Origin: Toxorhynchites rutilus septentrionalis
Lineage: Eukaryota; Arthropoda; Insecta; Diptera; Culicidae
DNA length: 64,000 nucleotides
Direction of reading: 5' to 3'
Assembly (NCBI RefSeq): GCF_029784135.1
Contig: NC_073744.1
Location: 77,417,935 to 77,481,934 of the forward strand
The position numbers and the translations under genes were made by a program. The notes below the pieces were generated by a model. That model saw only the letters and a program-made list of their open reading frames with translations. It searched no databases and had not been told where the DNA came from. This document shows positions 58,597-64,000 of the stretch, in pieces. Each line of letters opens with the position of its first letter. Position 1 is the first letter of the stretch.

Positions 58597-58863
58597 CGTT
58601 GCACATCTAATATTTATCTTGTAAATTGAACATTCCCAAGTATTTTTCCAAAAAACACAGATACAGGCTTGGTGATTATGCGTAAACTCGATTTTTATGC
58701 CCTGCGGCTAAACGTATGTCTCGGGAAAAAACGACGTTTGAATAATTATATCCACCGATGCCTTGTGTATGTGTGTGTATGATTGTGACGTACGTCCTTT
58801 CAATAAAATTGACTTAAATATACTATCACTACAGCAAATAAGTATCCCGATAAAAGAACATTC
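58597..58863. other. Spacer between mariner and Gag relic
   Basis: Right arm of the 18-bp inverted repeat (58608-58625), then AT-rich DNA with a TGTATGTGTGTGTATG patch. It shows no similarity to BEL coding sequence that I can see, so it may itself be an insertion. Confidence 0.4.
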
Positions 58864-60205
58864 CTAGATGTTTTGTGAATGTTTCAATTTTTTCTTTGAA
58901 GTGCGGCTAAACGAATGTCTGTCACTGTAGAAATGTTCTTCAAGCCCGCACGCGTCAACCGTGGCACAATAGTTTTGAGCATTCATCGCGAAGTCGATTA
59001 TTGTCTCCAACTTATCCTCTCTTAACGACTGTAGTGCATTGATTTTTGCTATCATCGACTGCACAATAGCTTCAGGTTGGCCGAATAGCATTTTTAGTGT
59101 TGTCATCATGCTTGGGACATTGGACGGGTGCATCAATCGACACTTTACGGCTTTGTATGCCTTACATTTGAGGCTCCTCTGCAGTAGAACAACATTTTCT
59201 TCATTCGAAAATCCACACATTTTCGTGGTGCTGTTGAACATCGTGTAGAAGAGAGGCCACTCCTCGGGATAACCATTAACCGTTGGTAGCTACTTGCTGA
59301 TCGCTTGACGTGCTGCTAATTGTTTTCTTGAAAGCGGACACGGATCGAACATCCCATCATTGTTGTTGTCGTTGTTCAATCCTAGCTGTCGGAATTGACG
59401 GTACGGTAAAATAGTATCAACTGGCTGCCTTGCAGCGTGATTTTCGGAAGCTGCCTAGTGTTCTTCGTTCACTATAAATATGATGATCAGACGCACATTC
59501 TCGTATTGAACCTGGTTTATGTGTAGAATTGATTGGAGGTATAAAATTATTCATACCCTGGGGTGAAATAAAGGCCATGTTTTGCCAACGTGTCTTTGTG
59601 TCTTTGACCCACTCCTGGACTCGTTTCGAAGATACGATTTCGTTTGTCGTCTGTTCATTTGCCATTTCCTCTAGTAATTTATACTTTTTTTCCCAGTAGT
59701 CTACTTTCTTCGCGGCTTCCTGTTGTTCTAGTGCTCTGTTCTCCTCGAGTTTACGCAGCTGTAGTTTCAGCATAGTTCGAGTTGATTGTTGAGAATGATT
59801 TGATCGTACCGACTTGGCCTTTGGAACGTTCTGATTTCTAGAGATGTCTCCTACACGGTACTCGTCGCGTTGTGGTGAATCACTCGTTGGTTGAAGGACT
59901 TGTTCTTGCATCGAAGCCCGTGACTGTGTTCCTTTCGTATTTGCGCATTTAGGACAACTCCAGCTCTGGGATTCAATTTCTTGCGTAACTCCAACGTAAT
60001 GGAAGTGATCCCATTTGTCGCATTGGTCGCATTGCACCATCTCTTCGTTGTCTAGACCTCCACATGTTTTACATGTCCGTCCCGGGATAGTTTTGTCTGG
60101 ATCTTCTCTAGCCATCGCCGCATCAGTATGTGACTCTTTCACACTTTTTGATTTAGGAATTGCGCCGGAAGAAACACTCTTCTTCGATTTACTTATGGTT
60201 GACAT
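58864..60205 (-). pseudogene. BEL/Pao Gag relic with PHD-type finger
   Basis: The likely start is the Met at 60205 (MSTISKSKKSVSSG). A C4HC3-type finger covers about 130 bp (CKTCGG, VQCDQCDKW, SWSCPKC); the Cys expected two residues after the His is Tyr here (HFHY), so one zinc ligand is lost. Then come a coiled-coil-like stretch (RTMLKLQLRKLEENRALEQQ) and a stop at 59419-59417. In another phase follow a TAG at about 59290 and the conserved Gag core FNSTTKMCGFSNEENVVLLQ, HPSNVPSMMTTLKMLFGQPE, IIDFAMNAQNYCATV, ending in unrelated residues at 58864. PHD fingers at the Gag N-terminus are a feature of some BEL elements. Confidence 0.82.
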
Positions 60206-60240
60206 AGTGCTGGATTCGTTGCTATTACCACAATAAACGA

Positions 60241-60672
60241 AAATTATAAGATGTTGCGTTTGCAATCGGATTTTCCACAATGATAATCAAACACAGTTTT
60301 TATGTACAGGTTAGATTATAATTTTCCTACGTATATATACATAATTTCTTAATTTATCAGTAGTTTGCATGTAATTCATTCCGCTTACGTTTAGTTCCTT
60401 TTAATAGTTCACGATATAAGTAATAGTATAAGTAATATGTAACTATAAATAGTATAAGTAATATGGATAAGGTTAAAATAATTTCTATAATGCTTCAGTT
60501 CAGTTTGTTGTTGTTTTGTATGTTATTGTTTAGCATAAACCAAGATCTCGACAATGGTGAACCGGCCGGGGAGTTACAAGGTAATGGGATGAAGGTGCGC
60601 GTTGCGGGTCATGCGCAACAGCCACTGTAGCGCAATTTTTATTATGATTTTTTCTTCGTAATTAATTTTATT
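60241..60672. other. Putative BEL leader region, no LTR recognised
   Basis: Lies upstream of the Gag relic on the minus strand. It includes a short array of ATAGTATAAGTAATATG-type phrases at 60419-60468. I looked for a TG...CA-bounded LTR and the primer-binding phrase used by the element at 63.9 kb and saw neither. Confidence 0.4.
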
Positions 60673-60860
60673 CTGAGGTCACTGTAATGGGGACGAGTCG
60701 GCCGCCGACCCGCCGTCGGAAGCAGCGTGTGTTTGGCCGGTGAATTATTTATATTAGGCTGTCAAAAAAGTCCTGCGGTATTTTTTTTGAATTTTCATTT
60801 GTTCATAAAATTAGTTAAATCATCGACGGATCGGCGGCCGACTCGGATTACGTCACCTCA
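60673..60860. repeat. Palindrome split by a mariner end fragment
   Basis: The left arm (60673-60719) and right arm (60821-60860) are imperfect inverted repeats; the core GAGTCGGCCGCCGA (60695-60708) and TCGGCGGCCGACTC (60831-60844) is perfect. Between them sits a piece of the DD34D mariner left end (60755-60815, TAGGCTGTCAAAAAAGTCC onward) without a right end. The arms are strikingly GC-rich for this window. Further outward, TTATTCTGAG and CTCAGAATAA also pair. Confidence 0.8.
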
Positions 60861-61264
60861 GCGGCTTTGCCCGCCTCGTTTCCTAATCCTCGCTAGATGG
60901 GGACTTCACCCCCCTTAAATTGATCTCAGAATAAATTTCATAACAAATAAACAAATTTATAACAAAAATTACCCTGCGGTGGGTTAATACGTAAGTATCT
61001 TTTTTTCTTACCAATTCTTTTCACATTTTCAAGGTATACACGTAGCTTTATATTTTTTTATGTTGAAATTACCGTGTTTTTTTCTGAATGAACTCCAGTT
61101 TCTAAAAATTACACAGCGAAGACTCCAGTATAATTTTCAAATTTACTCATTACAATTTTTCATTCTACATCGTATTAATGTTGCTTTCCCTTTTTTTTTA
61201 TTTAATCTTATTCGCCAACAAAAGAGATTCGACGAAACTCATAATCTGAGTCTGTATGTTTCTT

Positions 61265-61445
61265 TCTTGATTCGGGTGAACGTTACATTCAAGCAAATGT
61301 TGCATTCGGGTAAAAGTCGAATTCGGGTTTTTGTTACATTCGGGTAAATGTCGCACTCGGGTATTTGTCGCATTCGGGTAAACGTTTTTACGGGTAAATG
61401 TTGCATTCGGGTGAATGCGTAACGGGTAAACGTGTTTCGGGTGAA
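61265..61445 (+). repeat. Minisatellite based on ATTCGGGTAAATGTTGC
   Basis: About ten variants of a 16-18-bp unit, for example ATTCGGGTAAATGTCGCACT, ATTCGGGTAAACG, CGGGTGAATG. Units are imperfect. Single inverted relatives are at 54990-55016 and 55440-55452. No coding. Confidence 0.85.
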
Positions 61446-63658
61446 TGGGGCACAACCGACGGAGTAGGTGCGGTAGTTTAACTTTCTCTTCGCTACACAG
61501 AGGATATGGCCATCACTGCTTATGAGAGATGAGGAATATCTCGATAACCGGAAACTTTATCATTTTGTCCTTTACCATCTTCAACCCCTTAGTCGACGAT
61601 CGGTCACAAATCGGGCGATTTCACTATTCTACTGAGCGTTCATTCATTCAGTTATAGTTTTTGGCCCCATCGATTCATCACGAATTTTTAAAACCTAAAA
61701 AAACTTGAACTAAAAACTTGAATTTTTCCATCCTGGAATCTCAATCAAGTCGTAGTTTTGGTGGTCAATTTTCATCTTTGTAACTCCAAAGAAACTTTTT
61801 ATGAGGTTTTTCAAAAGTTGGAAATATACAATAAACTATGTTCTAGAAATAGATCAAGTTTCCGCTTATCAACCATTACAATGACCACCAGGCTCGGATG
61901 TGCTACTAAATTACGATCGATTCCCATCGCTCGCAGCTTCCGGTCTGCATAGAATCGCGCCATCAGACAAGATGTGTGGTGTTGTCTAGGGGCACTATCT
62001 TGTCGAACGACATTTGCCGTTATGATTGAAATATGAGCGCAGGAGGTTTTGCTGTGCCGCTTTCGGCATGCTGCTCGATTTCGCCCGCGATAATTCAATA
62101 TTAATAGAGAATGGAAGCGAATCGAAACTTCCCGACTCGGTGCTACGGGGAGAGGGAGAAAAAAGCACTTCCGTTATTGGGAAGGAGTAGGCGGCGATAC
62201 TTTTATATACGATGTGAAAATGAAGTCACTTCATGAAAAATAACCCATTTTACGGGGAGAGAAAAAACATGAGTTCCGCCTTTTTTTCACAGGGGGAGAT
62301 GAGTATCCGAGCGGGTAAATAGAATGACACAGCCAGATGAGTAGCCCAACTGGGAAGTGGGTGGTTTCGTGTCGGGAGTACACACCATGCATGTCATCGG
62401 CACGGAAATCGGGAAAGTGGTTCTCCTCTCTGATGGAACAACTTTTTGCGGGTGCTATCAGTAAAATTCATAATTCTATTATGATTCTGTCAAAGCTGAT
62501 ACGGGTTGAAAGTTTTCTTGTTTCAAAAAGTTGAAATTGGGCGAGGCCTCAACTGTTCAATTTCGTTGAAAATGGCAAATGGGTATTAGTTTTTTTTTAT
62601 CTAGCAAATAATGCTTGCTAATGGACATTTGTTTTTATTACCAACCAAGTTTTAATGGAGTTATCGATTCTCCAACGCAACCCACCCGCAAGCTCTTGAA
62701 CGAATCGAATTCATGCTTGGAATGGCCACTTTACTAGACATCAATTGTTATAACTCGATTTGGAAGGTTATCGAAATTCTGACCTGGGTTCCACAAAGCC
62801 CCAAATGCTGTTACCGTTCCATCTGTGTGATCCCTTTCCGCATCATTCCCGATAACGACGAGATGAGAATGACTCTCGGAGATGACATCGGAAGAACGAG
62901 ACTAGTTACGAGCGGCAAACAGTTTTTCAGTTTATATTCTAAACAACCAGAGATCCACCATCGACGCCATGTGGGTATGTGCTAAAAGTCAGTGGACTGC
63001 AGCCAAGCGGAAACCAATTCTGACCAACATCTGTCCCGTCAGCCCGTCAGAGTCGGGCGAATAGTTTCTAAATTAGAAAATTTTATCCAACATTTTGTGT
63101 TGGCCGATGTCCCCAAAGCTGGGGGGAGGGGGGGGCTTCGACTGAAATTCGTCATGCTGTTTCGTATGGAAGCATGCGGTAGTATTTTGTAGCAGAGGAC
63201 CCCACACCATAGACTACACTTGAGTGCGAATGGCACGGCACCATGTTATCAAATAATAATTTTTGAGGATATATTACGTGACGTGGGACCAGGAGAAGGA
63301 ATGGTTGGGCAAACAGCAGCTAAAGGGGAGGTTTCGGGATAACGCATAACTTTCGTTCGTTCCATATTGAGCTATCGTTCGCTGGGCTAATTTTGTCAGC
63401 ATGGGATACGGCCTATGGGTTAAAGATGCGGAAAGACATGGACACAACATGCTTCCAGGATGGATTGGAGCCTGCCGATGATGCGCGGGAACCCGACTCA
63501 TGTTGGAACAGACTAACTGTCTAGATTTATTGTTTAACTTTGCTTCCGAAGTAGAGTGGTAATTTTCAAGACGTTTTTTTAAAGTCTACAGGTGAAATCG
63601 GTTGCCACATTACGATTACTTTCGACATTGGCCTTCTCATTTGCCTTTAAAATGACGG
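61446..63658. other. Anonymous DNA, no gene recognised
   Basis: Composition is more balanced than in the TE clusters. Short frames at 62337-62534, 62713-62985 and 62992-63192 show no domain. A G-rich run occurs at 63121-63135. Host non-coding DNA is the simplest reading. Confidence 0.35.
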
Positions 63659-63870
63659 TGTTGGTTCTGGCTGCACTGCATTAGCCTTTTTGATCTTATC
63701 TATGGGGCTGGTGCTAGCGGGTGCACTTTAGCCCAGTTCTCCTTTCTCTCAGCTCTCACTTCGCGAGCCGATCAGCCAGTATACCCGACCGGCCGGCTGC
63801 TTGAAGTGGTCTAGTTAGTAGTTTTTCGACCCGCATTAAGGAAACACAACGTAGGGTGAGTGCACCAACA
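63659..63870 (+). repeat. 5' LTR of a BEL/Pao element
   Basis: 212 bp from TGTTGGTTCTGG to GTGCACCAACA, with terminal inverted TGTTGG...CCAACA. It is followed within seven bases by the primer-binding phrase TTGGTGCCGTGACCAGGATT (63877-63896), characteristic of BEL/Pao elements. The element continues beyond the window, so neither its coding region nor the second LTR can be judged. The five bases before it are GACGG, the expected target-duplication sequence at the far end. Confidence 0.75.
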
Positions 63871-64000
63871 TAATTTTGGTGCCGTGACCAGGATTTGGTC
63901 CGAACCACGTGCTGAGCGCTGTTGGAACCAGGGCGCCGCCATCTTTAAAGCTAGCATTGACGGCATTCAACAGAGGAGTTTATTGTTCCCGTTTGCTGCT
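63871..64000 (+). mobile_element. BEL/Pao element, 5' leader (partial)
   Basis: Primer-binding region and start of the untranslated leader of the element whose LTR precedes it. No Gag frame has begun before the window ends. Confidence 0.65.

Larger units (their letters stand above)
55888..60240 (-). mobile_element. BEL/Pao LTR-retrotransposon remnant
   Basis: The minus strand runs from a PHD-containing Gag (60205 downwards) through the Gag core, zinc-finger region and aspartic protease into the first part of Pol (to 55888). RT, RNase H and integrase are absent. A mariner (57397-58594) is inserted between the Gag core and the zinc-finger region. No 5' LTR was recognised upstream at 60240-60670. 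The copy is riddled with stops and frameshifts. Confidence 0.85.

Noticed and set aside
54990..61445. CRISPR-like array from ATTCGGGTAAA repeats
   Set aside because: Eukaryotic context, units contiguous without unique spacers, and strongly variable.

Overview
The window reads as gene-poor, repeat-dense insect DNA, most likely from a mosquito and probably an Aedes-type genome. The reasons are a DD37E mariner-type element of the kind described from mosquitoes, tRNA-headed SINEs with a GAA-rich tail (Feilai-like), CR1-clade and I-clade LINEs, BEL/Pao retroelements whose Gag carries a PHD-type finger, and a Helitron with a GTTTGCCGGGTCAGCTAG-type 3' end. I found no convincing host protein-coding exon and no genuine tRNA or rRNA gene. 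The coding capacity I recognise belongs to transposons, and every such reading frame I could follow is broken.

Layout. 0-9 kb: a dispersed repeat, a DD37E element (copy A), a SINE with perfect target duplications, and a 3.5-kb repeat with terminal inverted repeats that hosts another SINE; a small TA-flanked MITE lies at 8.1 kb. 9-20 kb: mostly single-copy-looking AT-rich DNA with inserted SINEs, two MITEs, a dead DD41D mariner and a 1.28-kb hAT-like non-autonomous element. 20-25 kb: two CR1-clade LINE remnants and a 1.77-kb non-autonomous Helitron built around a 140-bp tandem repeat. 25-34.8 kb: anonymous DNA, a 130-bp-arm inverted repeat and a foldback-like element made of 120-bp tandem units. 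34.8-41.1 kb: a nearly complete I-clade LINE (ORF1, ORF2 with endonuclease, RT and RNase H) with two nonsense codons and a 141-bp insertion in the RT. 41-43.8 kb: anonymous DNA. 43.9-49.7 kb: an almost perfect 2.87-kb tandem duplication, each unit holding a pogo-like TIR element that contains a foldback-like core and a nested MITE. 49.8-52.2 kb: DD37E copy B and an internally deleted mariner. 53.9-60.9 kb: a Helitron end, an LTR-like block, and a BEL/Pao remnant on the minus strand invaded by a DD34D mariner. The last 340 bp hold the 5' LTR and primer-binding region of another BEL element that runs off the window.

How the pieces relate. The region is a layered set of insertions whose order can often be read from target-site duplications: SINE into the 3.5-kb repeat, LINE 3' fragment into a SINE-like repeat, LINE tail into ORF2, MITE into foldback core into pogo-like element followed by tandem duplication, and mariner into BEL. 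The two DD37E copies are broken at different sites, so they look like independently decayed copies of one formerly active 338-codon transposase. I did not find an undescribed multi-gene system. The most unusual structures are the foldback arms carrying repeated AAGATGGC/AAAATGGC motifs, the fresh tandem duplication, and the palindromes next to mariner termini.
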